From Gordionus sp. m RMFG-2023 (taxonomy: Eukaryota; Nematomorpha; Gordioida; Chordodea; Parachordodidae), in NCBI RefSeq assembly GCF_954871325.1, contig NC_088776.1, forward strand, positions 41,496,569 to 41,560,568: a stretch of 64,000 nucleotides of DNA, read 5' to 3'. Positions 1-12,330 of the stretch are shown in pieces (the first letter of the stretch is position 1; the number at the start of each line of letters is the position of its first letter). The notes under the pieces were generated by a model. That model was not told where the DNA came from, did not search any database, and saw nothing but the letters and a program-made list of their open reading frames with translations. The position numbers were made by a program, and so were the translations under genes.

Positions 1-111
1 ATGCAATTATATGCTCTCAGCAGCTTTAGTAATAATCTTAAATTACATAGTCACACAAATAATAGATGCTGGTTAATTTGTAGTCGTAGCCATGAAACCC
101 CAATGTTAACT

Positions 112-436
112 TGTTGAATATGTTGATCGATGTTATTTTATTATTTATTTTGGCAATTGATTTATTTTTTTATGTATCAATTTATATTTAAATTTAATCG
201 GTGAAAATTTTATATTAACATTTTTTTATACATCAATTTGTATTAGTTATTTTTTTTATTATTGTTTAAAAAAAAAGATATATAAAGAGATAAAAAAAAA
301 TGTAATTGAGGCTGAAAAATAAATATGTAATATATCATATAATAAAATTTAAATTATGATTTAAAATAAAATGATAATCAATGAAATATGTGTAATAATT
401 ATCTATGATAAAAGTGGAAATAATACAATTCCAACA
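112..436 (+). repeat. Left LTR
   Basis: Direct repeat of the right LTR with only about ten differences seen. A TATA-like gatatataaagag lies inside. The last ~69 bases and the following TGG site recur once more at about 468-540, so the LTR tail is partly duplicated. Confidence 0.88.
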
Positions 437-1771
437 TGGTGACCAAGACGAGTCTCGAACTAGCGACTAAAATGATAATCAGTGAAAAATGTGTAATAAT
501 TTTCTATGATAAAAGTGGAAATAAAACAATTCCAACGTGGAGGCCAATCTACGTCTGAACTCTGCGTAAGTATTATCTCAAAATTTGATATTGATTTTGC
601 AATGTACATTTATTCTATTTCACGCCTTTAATTATAATTCTCTTACGATAGATGCTTTGAACAATTCCACATATATGACTGAATTTGTCAAGCTGGATTT
701 CCCAAAATTTAGTAGCGATGACAGCGCCTACATAGGGAAATCGCAGAATTTTTTCAACACCAGCAAGATCTCCAACAAAAGGCCGCTTTATTTCTCCGAA
801 GTCTTCCTGATAACAAATTCAATAATATTGGAGCAATTTGCACTGAGGCAGACCTCCAGGACCCAATCACTCTGCTTGGCAAATCATCGAAGACCGAGAA
901 CGCTAAACTATTATTATTTTATGCTGCAACTCAAGGCAAGGACGAGACATTCTCGGCTTGGGTCACGCGCGTAGCACGTCTCAATAAAGAATGTAATTTC
1001 AATGGCATTCAGAGAATTATTGAGAAAGTGAGAGTATCTTCGTATTCCAAAGATGTCAGGAATGCGGTCAAGAGCTCTATGACCATAGAAGACATTTACA
1101 ATCTAGGTCTAAAGGAAGACACCGCACCCAAGTGGCATCAAGGGCGAGATGAAATTGTTACATTTTCGCCTGGTGTTGTACAAGAGGTTAATCACATGGG
1201 CAGAGTAAAAAATAGTTATGTAACAACAAAACCCATTCAGGACTCTCACGCACATGGTAAATCTCTTATCAAGCAACCCCAGTTTATTAATGACAATCGC
1301 CCCGCATAGCATTTCGATGAACGTTACGATTTACGCTGCGACTATTGCCGTGACAAACGATTTGATGAACGTTACGATATACGCTACGACAACGACCGCG
1401 ACAAACGATTCAACGGACGGCACAGCAACTTCCACGACAATCGTTTTGATCAAAGTTACGATAATTGTCACTATAACCGCAACCGTTTCGATAATCGCAA
1501 CGATAACTACTACGACTATCGATACAACAATAGCGGGTACAACGTCCATAGCAATCACCACGACTCTCATTGTGACCAACATCAAAGCCCTGATCGACGG
1601 GATGACTGCTATAGAGGTGATAACCGAACCAACTATCCCCGTCGTGGTCAGCACAGATACAACTTTCAAAATATTAATGGTTTTCTAAAATATTCGTCGA
1701 GGCCCAACCAGTAGAAAAATGACAATAATACTTACAATAGATCTTCTGATTACAAAGATCGTGATTGTCAA

Positions 1772-2605
1772 TTGAATACGTACCATGCTATGAACATCGA
1801 AGTAATCGATGATAACGACGACTCAAACACAGGCCTTAAAGAATATAATCTGCAGAATTTGGAAGTGTACAATATGGGGGTCAAGGATACCACATATGAC
1901 GCATACAACGTGACAGTGAGCATGAACAACATACCCACGTTGATGCAAGTTGACACCGGTACCAGGTACAGTATACTACCGAAGCTGACAGCTAAGACTG
2001 TAGGTATAACCGCGATACGTAAGACGAAAATGAGACTCACTGGTTATGACGGCAGCGCTATCAAGATATTAGGTCTTGCCAATGTGAACGTTAAGTATGA
2101 AGGAAACTCACATACACTGGAGGCCATATTAGTGGATTGTGATAAGATCCCCTTCCTAGGACGTATGTGGCTCCACACCTTCAACAACATTTTAAAAAAG
2201 TTCTTAGTGGGTAATGTAGAGAATGATCTCGAGAAGATAATCTCGACAACAAAAAAAGACCTCGAATCAACTTACTCCTACAAACCCAAAATGGTCAGAC
2301 AAGAGAAAGTTCACTTGAAGCCCGATGCTGTGCCTAAGATCATATCTTCAAGGAGAATTCCGTGCGCCAAGATCATACCTTCAAGGAGAATTCAGTGCGC
2401 CAAGATCGATGCAACGACTCAGAAATTGGATTGCTGGCTGAAACACGACAAGATAAACCTTGCTCGAAAGGAATCTAGATGTCCGATGCCATGCACAAGC
2501 GACCCGGTTTGGAAATTAGCTAGGGGTTGTCTTTACTCTACCAAGCCATCATTCGGTTTGAAAAGAAGACTGCACCATGAACATGGGTGGCGTATTGCGT
2601 GGTGA
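1772..2605 (+). pseudogene. Retroelement aspartic protease region (fossil)
   Basis: Part of the LTR element. VDTGTRYSILPKLTAKTVG is the retropepsin active-site region, and EAILVDCDKIPFLGRMWL resembles the family's closing strand (ILG.DWL). The following HLKPDAVPKIISSRRIPCA resembles the leader before reverse transcriptase in Ty3/gypsy polyproteins. The polymerase itself is missing. Confidence 0.8.
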
Positions 2606-2683
2606 TCATGAATGTTAATGACGTTACCACTCAACCCAAGGAAATCATAAGCCGAATTTCTTTGGAGGGTGGAATGTTGAATA

Positions 2684-3009
2684 TGTTGAATATGTTGATC
2701 GATGTTATTTTATTATTTATTTTGGCATTTGATTTATTTTTTTATATATCAAGTTGAATTTAAATTTAATCGGTGAAAATTTTATATTAACATTTTTTTT
2801 TATACATCAATTTGTATTAGTTATTTTTTTTATTATTGTTTAAAAAAAAAGATATATAAAGAGATAAAAAAAATGTAATTGAGGTTGAAAATTAAATATG
2901 TAATATATCATATAATAAAATTTAAATTATGATTTAAAATAAAATGCTAATCAATGAAAAATGTGTAATAATTATCTATGATAAAAGTGGAAATAATACA
3001 ATTCCAACA
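2684..3009 (+). repeat. Right LTR
   Basis: Matches the left LTR end to end. The opening nonamer TGTTGAATA occurs twice in a row (2675 and 2684), so the border could be put at 2675. Confidence 0.88.
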
Positions 3010-3268
3010 TAACTCATATCAGAATTTATATGTTAGATAAATTGATAAAACAAAAACACTAAAAATAAATAGAAGAAATTTTGCAAATATATTGAAGCCT
3101 TGAGTTATTTACATGGCAAGGATGCCATATTAAAAATGAAACATTTTGTAACTATAAAATAAGGACCAGAGTGATATGATGAAAGCAATTATGATTATAT
3201 ACTATTGTCCCACCACCTCAAGTTGGTATATTATATCTTAAATTAATAGTAGTTTGTAATAATATCAA

Positions 3269-3848
3269 AATACTCGTGGTGAATTCCATATCAAATCAAC
3301 AAAGGTTTCAACCCGACCCCTTTCAATTTTTCTTAAATTTTGTATACTGGTAGTATATACTATAACTAAGAAAAAATGAAATTTTACCTTCCAACACTGT
3401 TTACCCGCTAAGATATGGCCGTTTAAAGCGCGGAAAAATAGTACATTTTTGATAAAATGCTCTTCATTTATTTTCAAATATCTCGAGAAATAATTAGGTT
3501 AGAAAAATAATTTAAATTTTATTTTGTAGCTTAATAAAAGTTCTTTAAAATGACATAAAAATAAATACGATAGACATTTGATTAATATCAAAAACCTGAT
3601 GTGTAAAACCGGTTATGGCCATAGAAAAAAAAGGTATTTTTTTTTCAATTTTTTTCTGTAGATAGATATCACATTGCTTTATATTTGTGCAAAATCCTAG
3701 ACTGGGATGAACATGGGTTTAAGAGTTATCACTCTTTATATGGCTAAAATTGAACAAATTTAGCATTAATATCATCATATTTTAATTTAATAAATAGTTA
3801 TGAAATAATGTTAATTTAAAAATTATGTCTAAATGACAGGCCCTTACT
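3269..3848 (+). repeat. Left arm of long inverted repeat
   Basis: Pairs with 5044-5604 over its whole length, from ggtgaattccatatcaaatc at the tip to taaatgacaggcccttact at the inner edge. Confidence 0.88.
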
Positions 3849-4099
3849 TTTTTTTTTATCTTTATCAAAATTTTTGAGAAATGGCTGGAATAATGAGTTT
3901 TGTTTAACAGTTAAGTCAAATTTTGTCTTGAAGTTACTTGACAAAATAATTCTAAACATATTTATAACCTTATTTGCCCCATGCATTACATATAATACAA
4001 TCAAAAATTTATAATTAAAATTTATCATATATTATAATCATCCAAAGAATTTTAATAAATTATGACTTTTATTTTCGTCTAGGGGAATAAAAGTTTGGA

Positions 4100-4490
4100 A
4101 CTTTGTGTTCCAGAAATTCTCTTTGCTCTCAAAAATCTGTTTTCAGGATGACTTTCTATGTTCATATATTTGTTATTGCTCACAAATATATAATTTACCC
4201 CATAGATATTATTTCTTGCGTAGTTAAATAAATCTATTGTTGTCAATATGTGATGTTCATATGGGCGTTGCAAGCTTGCTTGAGCTGTTAACCGTTTAGT
4301 AACGGCCCCCAAAATGTCGCATGGACTTTTATCTTGTGCGGTTTCAAAAAATGTCACTCAGCCTTTATCCCAAAATCATTTTCATGATTGTAGAGATTCA
4401 TTAAATCTTTTATTTTTATATTGGTTACTGCTCCATCAGAAAAATAATAAATTTTACACTCAATTAAATCTTTCCTTCAAGAATACGATC
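4100..4490 (-). pseudogene. Fragment of a mobile-element protein
   Basis: On the minus strand, NLYNHENDFGIKAE and then DKSPCDILGAVTKRLTAQAS, LQRPYEHHILTTIDLFNYA and NIYGVNYIFVSNNKYM follow one another. The order and spacing match a conserved block of an uncharacterised protein family common in transposon-rich invertebrate genomes. It lies between the long inverted repeats, so it is probably the relic of that element's own gene. Broken. Confidence 0.6.
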
Positions 4491-5043
4491 AATTTTTAAA
4501 ATAAATAAAATGCACATGCGCTGTGCTTTAAACAATCTGATATAATGACTAAATTTACATGTTTGATTATGTTGTCCTCACGGTAATAAATTATAAAAGA
4601 GTGCATAGTGGCTTGATTATTGGTCTGATTAAATCCTTGTGCATGGTTATGCACTACAAATACATAGTTTCTCAAAAGTCTGCAATAACTAAGAATTCGC
4701 CAACATTTAAAATGAATTTTAAAAAGTTTCGAATTAATGATTATCGTGAAGCTATAAATAAATGAGGAATTAAATTGTTTAATTATTCAATTAAATAATC
4801 TACAAATTAGTCAGCGGATTTTGATCAACTGCTATCCATTGTTTGAATGTTTTATAATTTATAGAACTCTCGTCAAATAATATATTAAGCCTTTTTTTTA
4901 ATTTTGAATATATGGGGGAAAATTTATTGTTGAATTTCAATTTTGGTAGATTATTTTATGCTAAATAAAATATTTAAAATTATTTTGTTAGGTAATTTCG
5001 AGTCAAATTTAACTAAAGTTTTAAACAGCTCATTATCCCAGCA

Positions 5044-5604
5044 AGTAAGGGCCTATCATTTAGATAATAATTTTTAAATTAACATTATTTCATAACTATT
5101 CATTAAATAAAAATATGATGATATTAATGTTAAATTTGTTCAATTTTAGCCATATAAAGAGTGATAACTCTTAAACCCATGTTTATCCCAGTCTAGGATT
5201 TTGTACAAATATAAAGCAGTGTGATATCTATCTACAGAAAAAAAAATTCTATGGCCATTTCCGGGTTTACACATCCGGTTTTCGATATTAATCAGATGTC
5301 TATCATATTTATTTTTATGTCATATTAAAGAAGCTACAAAATAAAATTTAAATTATTTTTCTAACGTAATTATTTCTCGAGATATTTGAAAATAAATGAG
5401 GTGCATTTTGTCAAAAATGTACCATTTTTCCGCGCTTTAAACGGCCTTATCCTAGCGGGAAAACAGTGTTGGAAGGTAAAATTTTAATTTTTTCTTAGTT
5501 ATAGTATATACTACCAGTATACAAAATTTAAGAAAAATTGAAGGGGGTCGGGTTGAAAATCGACCTTTTTTTGTTGATTTGATATGGAATTCACCATTCG
5601 TATT
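5044..5604 (-). repeat. Right arm of long inverted repeat
   Basis: Inverse of 3269-3848; inner edge agtaagggcctatcattta, outer edge gatttgatatggaattcacc. Confidence 0.88.
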
Positions 5605-6723
5605 AAATATTTAACTCAAAACTGTTTTTCAAAGAAGAAAAAAATAGCTTTCCTCATATAAAAAAAGAGAAGAAAAGATATATAATTTATTACAACTATT
5701 GTGAGATGAATAATAAGATGTTTATTTTTAATAATATTTTTAAATAGATGGCGTTAAAGAATTGAAAGCAAATTGTTATTTATATTTATTATCAAAAGCT
5801 TTTAATAGTAATTAAAATATTAATTGCAATATATTATATAACTGTCAAATACGTCTGAAGTGGCATTTTATCTAATATTTGATAATCAATTATATATAAT
5901 AAAGGATTATAAACTATATGTCTACTTACTTTTTATAAACAAATCTCTTGTACTTATTTGGAACTTGAAAATATTTTTAGGAAGAGGCTAATTAAATTTA
6001 AAAATGAATAATATAGTTGATTAGTGATTTTGAACTCGGCTAATTACTACATTAAATTTGTTAATTTTCAATTAATAAATTATTATATTTATTTACTTAG
6101 GGTTATATAACAATTTAAATAATAAAATTCAATTAAGCTTCAACTGTTAATGCTAAATTAATATTTAGTGAGTGATATTGATATTCTATTTTTACACAGA
6201 ATTTGATTGTGCTGACATAGTGAAAATATAATTAATATATATTAATCTAATCTAATAATTAAAATAGTATTTATTTAATAAAAATTTAGATAGTCTTATT
6301 AATTTTTAAATAATAAAATTATATCTATATATTACTTAATAGAATTATAAAAGAAATCGTTCAGATGGCAATCAAAAAAAATAATTTTTAGATCGAGGGG
6401 ATATTAAGGAGCCATTAAAAAAATATTTTGCTTCAGGGGGCTATTCAAATTTTTCAGAGGGCACGAGCCACTTATCCCCCCCCCCCAACCCTCCCACCTA
6501 GGGACGCCACTGATAATTAAGCTCAAACTATAACACCAATAGATTTAACATCTAATAGAGAAAATGATAATTATCCTTTGGTAAGCAAATGTTGCTGAGT
6601 TCAATAATACAAATAACATTGAACATTAGGTTTTATATTATATTAAAGAAAGTCGAAATACATTATAAATGCTTAATTATTACCCTTCCATTATGAAAAT
6701 TATTTATAAATTTTATATAGCAA
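5605..6723. other. A+T-rich intergenic DNA with a hAT-like end
   Basis: Almost all A/T. Near the end, a C-rich run leads to CTAGGGACGCCACTG ending at 6512; its reverse (CAGTGGCGTCCC) resembles hAT terminal repeats. No gene seen. Confidence 0.5.
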
Positions 6724-7261
6724 TATTTTCATCAGCACCAACTGAGAAGTTATTTAGTTTTGCCACAAGGTTAAGTAAGCCGAAACGGCAAAGGTCTAAT
6801 GATAAATTATTGAAAAAATTGATTATCTTATAAAATAATAATCTATTTTAAATACTCTTTTGCAAATTAATATTTCAATTCCCATTAAAAATACTAGTCT
6901 CCCTTCCATATCTATTATAAGAATGGGCTAATTACTATTATTAAAATGCCTGATTATTATAATTAACTAATCATTAAATATTTTATTAATAATAATAAAT
7001 ATTCATTATTATTATATGCGTAAGTTATGTTCTTCACAAATAAATAATAAATCTGTATTTTATAAACTATTCTAATTTAATTGGTAATGATAATTTAAAA
7101 GTATCTTGTAATACTTAATTAGGCAGAAGATACAAGTATCTTTTATCTTGTATCTTTTTAATATTTGAAAAAGATACTAGTATCTGTATCTAAGATTCAT
7201 TTTTTCACAAAGAATCTGTATCTGTATCTAAATTCTTTTTCCGGAGGACTGCCCAACTCTG
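6724..7261 (+). mobile_element. hAT transposon remnant (dimerisation domain and right end)
   Basis: The frame at 6724-6832 reads SSAPTEKLFSFATRLSKPKR then SNDKLLKKLIIL, the conserved C-terminal hAT dimerisation segment (family ISAPSERLFS...RNRL...LLFL). About 400 bp further on, repeats of GTATCTGTATCTAA lead to GCCCAACTCTG at 7261, whose reverse CAGAGTTGGGCAG is a typical hAT tip. The left part of the element is not recognisable. The domain is followed directly by a stop. Confidence 0.7.
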
Positions 7262-8271
7262 CTAAAGACGCACATTATATTTACTCTAATGTTACAGATA
7301 TTGACTGATTTATTTAATGATAATAGGCGTCTCACAAATGATAAAGTGTCATCCTATTTTCTATTAGGTAGTATAGTCACTTTTTAAAATTTTTTATGAA
7401 TTCATCAAAAAATCTATATATGGTATAATATATATGCCTATAATGATTATTTAATTTGAAATTAATTCATAAGACTGAAATAAAGTATTTATACATCAAT
7501 ATTATTTTTCACATTAATTTATATATATTTGTATGGTTTTTAAAATAAGGATATTTTTTAATGAATTTAAATTATATCTTAATATAATATAATGTTTATG
7601 GATGTTCTAGATTTATTCTTTTCACTGAATTTTGATTGGATATTTTTTTTAAACATATGAAAATGTAAACTCAATGATTAATTTACCAAAAAACTATATT
7701 TATTAATCAGTTAGAATATCATATAATAGAACATTTTATATTCATTTACTTCTCATTTTTTTAAATTTACTTTTGATACAATTTACAAAATATTAGATCA
7801 CTGCATGGATTTATCTGAGTCATACAATCAAATTTATATATTTTTTCATACTTGATTTGGACCTTGATGTTGAAATTTATTTAGGACCAGATTGTCATTG
7901 ACAAAATTTTCTATTATTTATTTTCCTAAAATTTTTATGAATATTATTTTAAGAATAGGGATAAAATGATTCTTTATTACTACTCATAATTTTTCTGATT
8001 TTTTGAAAAAATTGTAATTCTTTAACAGTATTATAAAATTAATCTAGAGTGGATTCATAGCTATTTCTAAAATAAAATATTAGACTGGACTCACTGCTTA
8101 TCAGTCAGTTTTGATTGACTAATATTGTCAGATCATTCACCTTCATTAGCAATAGATACTTCAGTAGGTTTCTGATAAATATGCTTGCAAAATATAAAAA
8201 TTGTAAATTTTGGTTAATAAAATATACACTTTCCTTTTTTAAAAATTAATTTCATATTAAATTTTAAATAC
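7262..8271. other. A+T-rich DNA without recognisable features
   Basis: About 1 kb with short poly(A/T) tracts. I see no coding potential and no repeat shared with the rest of the window. Confidence 0.5.
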
Positions 8272-8520
8272 CAGGCATTTATGGCCAGATCCAAATATGA
8301 AAAATCTGGACCTGGTTCAGTCTGAACAATAAATCTATCCGGTATTGGCAAAGTCTGGCCCATTTTACAAGTTGTCTGGCTTGGCCTATTATTTTAATAT
8401 TTGTCCATCCTGTCTAAGACCAATTTTTTCTTCTAGTTTTCTAGCCCATTAAAATTGTATGAAAAGTCAAGCTTGGCCCATGAATTTTTTTTTGTAAATA
8501 TTTTGTAGCCATCAAATTTT
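8272..8520. repeat. GC-rich interspersed repeat, copy 1
   Basis: Alternates short GGCC/TGGCC words with AAATTTT tracts (tctggcccattttacaagtt, gtctggcttggcctattatt). The same alternation recurs at 10605, 23040, 25545, 29965, 37735, 40020, 42245 and 48600. This copy is decayed. Confidence 0.55.
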
Positions 8521-8604
8521 TAATATCTATATCCAGGGTTCGTCACATTATTCTATAAAAGTAAGAGTTACTGTTATTCAAAGAAAAAATAGAATGGGTA
8601 GATT

Positions 8605-9240
8605 CAGTGGTGTAGCTACGGGAGGGGTTTCGGGTTTGGACCCCTCCCAGAGCAAATTTTTTTTTTTAGATTATACGCTCAAAAGACTCAAAAGTGACTT
8701 TATATCAAATAAATACCATGAATATTTATATTTTTCTGGTTTTTATGTTTGTGGAAGGATATTATATTACTATTGAAATTATTCTGGATTGTATTATTAT
8801 AAAGTCAGTGAGAATAATCTATTAAAATATAATAACATATTATTGATGCATTTAAAAAATGTATTTATTAAATATGATTTTTAAGATAAACCTGGCCAAA
8901 GGCCTGGCAAAAGGGCCGGGAGAAATTCACAACATGATAGCTTTTTTAAATTTAATGGCAGATTCTGAATCTGCTCAAAATTGTCTATTATATACTACCC
9001 AAAATCATATTAAGTGGGATAAAAAAAAAAATTTTGAAAGTATACTTTTTTTGCTTTTTTTATTTAAAAAAAGCGGGATTAAAAAAAATGAGAAAATAAT
9101 TTTTGAAGGCAAAGTTTTTAGCAGAGGTAACAAGAGTAATCTACCCAGTGGCGTAGTTATAAATTTTCCTTAGAGGGGGTCCATACATATAAAATCCTGA
9201 GGGGCTTTGCCCCTCTTATCTGACTATCATATAAAATTTA
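8605..9240 (+). mobile_element. Two hAT-like terminal fragments, same orientation
   Basis: CAGTGGTGTAGCTACGGGAG at 8605 and CAGTGGCGTAGTTATAAA at 9146 are left tips of the widespread CAGTGGCGTAGC hAT type, both followed by G- and C-rich runs (ggtttggacccctccc; cctgaggggctttgcccctc). No matching right tips were found close by. An open frame at 8859-9173 has no recognisable motif. Confidence 0.55.
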
Positions 9241-9599
9241 ACGCTATTTATTTCATTGGTAAATTAAAAATTATATATAAAACATAAATTATATAATTTT
9301 AAATAAATAGCAGGGAATTTAATTCAATATATTGAAAATATCTTAATTTGTTATTGATTTTTTATTTAAATTATCAAAACTATCTGCCTATGATTTTAAT
9401 TTATAATATCACAGTATTCATCTTAGGACATTTTATAATGGATATTCTTGTATTCTTAGGGTGCATTCACAGTAGAAAACGACAGCGACACGACATTAAA
9501 CCACAGAGCAACTGATGTGTTGTAAGTGACATACATTCATATAGTAGTTGCGACAAGCATATTTTTATTTTAAAAAAAAAATGTAAATATGAAACTATC

Positions 9600-10200
9600 T
9601 AATTTAAATGACTTCAAAATAATTGCTGATCAATTTGAGAAGTCTTGGAACTTTCCAAATTGTTTTGGAGCCATTGATGGCAAGCATATTGAGATTAAAG
9701 ATCCTTCTAAATCTGGGAGCATATATTACAATTATAAATAATATTTCTCTATGATATTACAAGCATTATTAGATGGTAAAGATAGATTTATGGTAATTTT
9801 TGTAGGCAGTTATGGCAGTGTCAGATTGAGGTGTGTACTCAAATTCTTTGTTATCAAAAATGATTGAGAATGGAGACATAGATATTCCACCACCTAAAAA
9901 TTTATCAAATTCATATATAATTCTGCCATGTGTTTTTATTGCAGATGATGCCTACCCATTAAAATATTATATTATGAAACTTTATAAAGGTAAGTTAATG
10001 CTACCAATAGTGAAACAATTATAAAAACTTGTTCACTGTTACACAACTTGGTGAGTGATAAAGAAAACAGATCTCTACCCCAAGGATACTCAAGATCCTT
10101 AACAAAATAATTATTTATGGAATCCTCAATCTATAAAAAATCCCTCAAAGGTTTCTAAAGATAGAGATGCCTTTTCTGAATATTTTAAATTATCATGGCA
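9600..10200 (+). pseudogene. Harbinger nuclease (HARBI1-like) remnant
   Basis: Reads FEKSWNFPNCFGAIDGKHIE, then IKDPSKSGSIYYNYK, matching the HARBI1 block NFPNCVGAIDGKHV...NSGSLFFNYK with the first catalytic Asp. VGSYGSVR and CVFIADDAYPLKYYIMKLY follow, holding the second Asp (family VFVGDEAFPL). A C-terminal stretch near 10030-10090 reads LVSDKENRSLPQGYSRSL. Several stops and frame changes interrupt it (TAA directly after NYK, for example), so it is dead. Confidence 0.85.
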
Positions 10201-10604
10201 ATTATAACTTTATAATTTAATAAATTTTAAAAATATTATTCTATTTTTGTCATGTTATATAATTGATTTATAATTATTTAATAAAAAGAAAGTATATTTG
10301 TTGTGTTATTTTTAGTGTTGTTAAAAGTTACTTTGAAATATAACTAGTTACAGTTACTAGTTACATTGGTAAAAATATAACTAGTTACAGTTACTAGATA
10401 CAGTTATATTTCAAAAGTAACTAGTTAATAATAAGTTACTTTATACATCATTCATAAACGCATTATTTATTTACAACGCATTTATTTAATATAAAAAAAT
10501 TAGGATATAATAATTATAATCAATTATTTTTAAAAATATACAATTTATTTATATAAAAAAATAATTAAACCCGAAAAAAATTATCGGAAAATAGAATATA
10601 TTTA

Positions 10605-10810
10605 TTAGGGACCTGCAGACCCGGCTCGGACAGGCCGGGACGTATTTTAATTTTTTTTTAAAAATACTCAGGCCGGGCCTATTTTTCTCAAAAAAAATAT
10701 CCGGGCCAGGTTGTATATTTTAAAACCAAATTTGAAATCGCCATTATTAGTAAATCAAAAATAAATAAAATATATTTTAAAAAAATTCGGACCAGGCCTG
10801 AAAATTTTTC
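10605..10810. repeat. GC-rich interspersed repeat, copy 2
   Basis: Begins gggacctgcagacccggctc and continues with ggccggg/ccgggcc words separated by AAATTTT tracts. The tip acctgcagacccgg is the reverse of the tip seen in the copy at 40020. Confidence 0.65.
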
Positions 10811-11459
10811 TTATTAGTAAGTAATGATTACTAATTTAGTAGTTTATTCAAAAATTATTAAATTCTAAAATAATCTAAGTCTTTGTCATTCCTTATACTA
10901 AGTTCTATGCTCTAATTTCACAGGATACTCTGTCAGTCACTAGTCACAAGATACTTTGTCAGCCACTAGTCAAAGATACTCTAATTTAAAAAAAATACAT
11001 TTATATGAAATTCTATAAATATTACCAGCAACTTGATGGCAAAAAATATGGAATATATTGTGCTAAATAGGTAAAAAAATCAATATTAAAACATAGGTTT
11101 ATTAATTGAATTTGGTTACAAAATTATAAAACCCAGCAATGTAACAATTTAAGAAAAGAAAATCTATTTGGACGGGAAATTATATTATTGTTGCATATCC
11201 GTGAACACAATCAAACATTTAAACAAAAAATTTATTTTAAAATTAATTTATCACACCCTTGAATCGGACTGCCCACCTGAAAATTTTATTAGTGGACAAA
11301 ACTAGCTTTAACTATTAAATATTTTTTATTCATTCTTAAAATTTTACATGCCTGTTCATCAACAATTTTCTCGTCCCTTGAAATATTATTAGACCTGAGG
11401 TTCATTATAAAAATACTCTCAATTATATTTTAAATATCAAATTCTCTTCACTCTTCAGT

Positions 11460-12330
11460 ATGCAAGTTGCCCTTTCAACAAAGCTAGGTGGTGTAGGTAT
11501 CCATTCCCCCATATCCTTATGCATTTAAGCCTTTTTATCCTCAGTTGCTAAATTTCCTTACACACTTGGAGACTTGGATACTATCGAATCCACATCATAT
11601 GGCAGCATTAAACCTCTGGAGCAGATTCTCCAAGCCGCTCATATCCAAAAATCTAAATTTAAGACAAGAGACTGGAATTTACCATTGATATAGCATTGCG
11701 TTGAATACTTATACTTACACTTCAAAGCTGTTCAAAGAAAATCTCCATCGCTCTATCTCCCCTTAAACCCAACCCCGAGTATACAGAATGTCAACATGGA
11801 TCAAATAATTCCAGTCTCAGCCATATGTCACCTTGGCTACGAATGGTTAGAAACTATACCTAGTTCTAATTTAGGCTTGTTTATTAACCAACGAAGATCT
11901 TATAATAGCTATAGGTCTTTGTTTTGTGAAATAGTAACCCCGACATCATGTGTCCCTTGTGAAACTCATATCGATAGCCAGACATCCCCCCCCCCGGTCT
12001 TTTTTCAAAAGGCAAAATATACAGGCACTTAGCCATCAATTCGATCATCAATAGAATCTTGAAATCCGCAAATATTACTTTTACACTGAAACCCTCTGGC
12101 TTTAGCTATGATGGAATGACGCTAGTCTCTTGGAACCAAGGTATACCCCTCGCTTGGGATTATACATGTGTAGATCGTTTTGCCAGATCTTTTTATACTC
12201 TATCACGAAAGCTGTAAATACAAAACAAATAAATATAGCCACCTTAATGATATTTTGTTTGGGCTTCTACCTACGACAAAGAATATAAATCAAAATTTGT
12301 CGATCCAATTGTATATCTATACATGGGTCA
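11460..12330 (+). pseudogene. Reverse-transcriptase-type retroelement fragment (fossil)
   Basis: Pieces in three frames resemble the C-terminal part of a known invertebrate retroelement protein: LGGVGIHSPIS (family GGLGIRSP), PVSAICHLGYEWLETIPSSN then LGLFIN, and SYDGMTLVSWNQGIPLAWDY then TCVDRFA (family RPDGMTLVPW..G..LVWDATCVDT). The order is kept over ~700 bp. It has several breaks and no intact domain; the element class is not certain. Confidence 0.55.

Larger units (their letters stand above)
112..3009 (+). mobile_element. Short LTR retrotransposon fossil, Ty3/gypsy type
   Basis: Two nearly identical ~325-bp LTRs (112-436 and 2684-3009) start TGTTGAATATG and end TTCCAACA. The element is flanked by the 5-bp duplication TAACT (107-111 and 3010-3014). 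A TGG primer-site-like stretch follows the left LTR, and the purine run GGAGGGTGGAA precedes the right one. The internal 2.2 kb has Gag-like sequence (about 585-1310), an Arg/Asp/Asn-rich stretch (about 1300-1750), a protease (1772-2605) and the beginning of a reverse transcriptase leader. Most of RT, RNase H and integrase are absent, so it is a deleted, non-autonomous copy with several breaks. About 3% LTR divergence by eye suggests fairly recent insertion. Confidence 0.9.
3269..5604. mobile_element. Element with ~570-bp terminal inverted repeats
   Basis: Left arm 3269-3848 and right arm 5044-5604 are inverted copies with scattered differences. The tips read aatactcgtggtgaattcc on the left and, reversed, aatacgaatggtgaattcc on the right. 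The ~1.2-kb centre carries, on the minus strand (about 4100-4490), a fragment reading DKSPCDILGAVTKRLTAQAS, a motif I know from proteins of invertebrate mobile elements (KSPCDGIGGTVKRLAARAS). Only this piece is recognisable; the element is broken. Family unassigned, no clear target duplication seen. Confidence 0.8.

Noticed and set aside
1254-1688. Long open frames on both strands (Thr/Ile-rich, Val-rich)
   Set aside because: They are shadows of the Arg/Asp/Asn-rich region of the LTR element read in other frames.
8859-9173. 104-codon open frame
   Set aside because: No motif, low-complexity A/T sequence, and it runs into a hAT-like tip.
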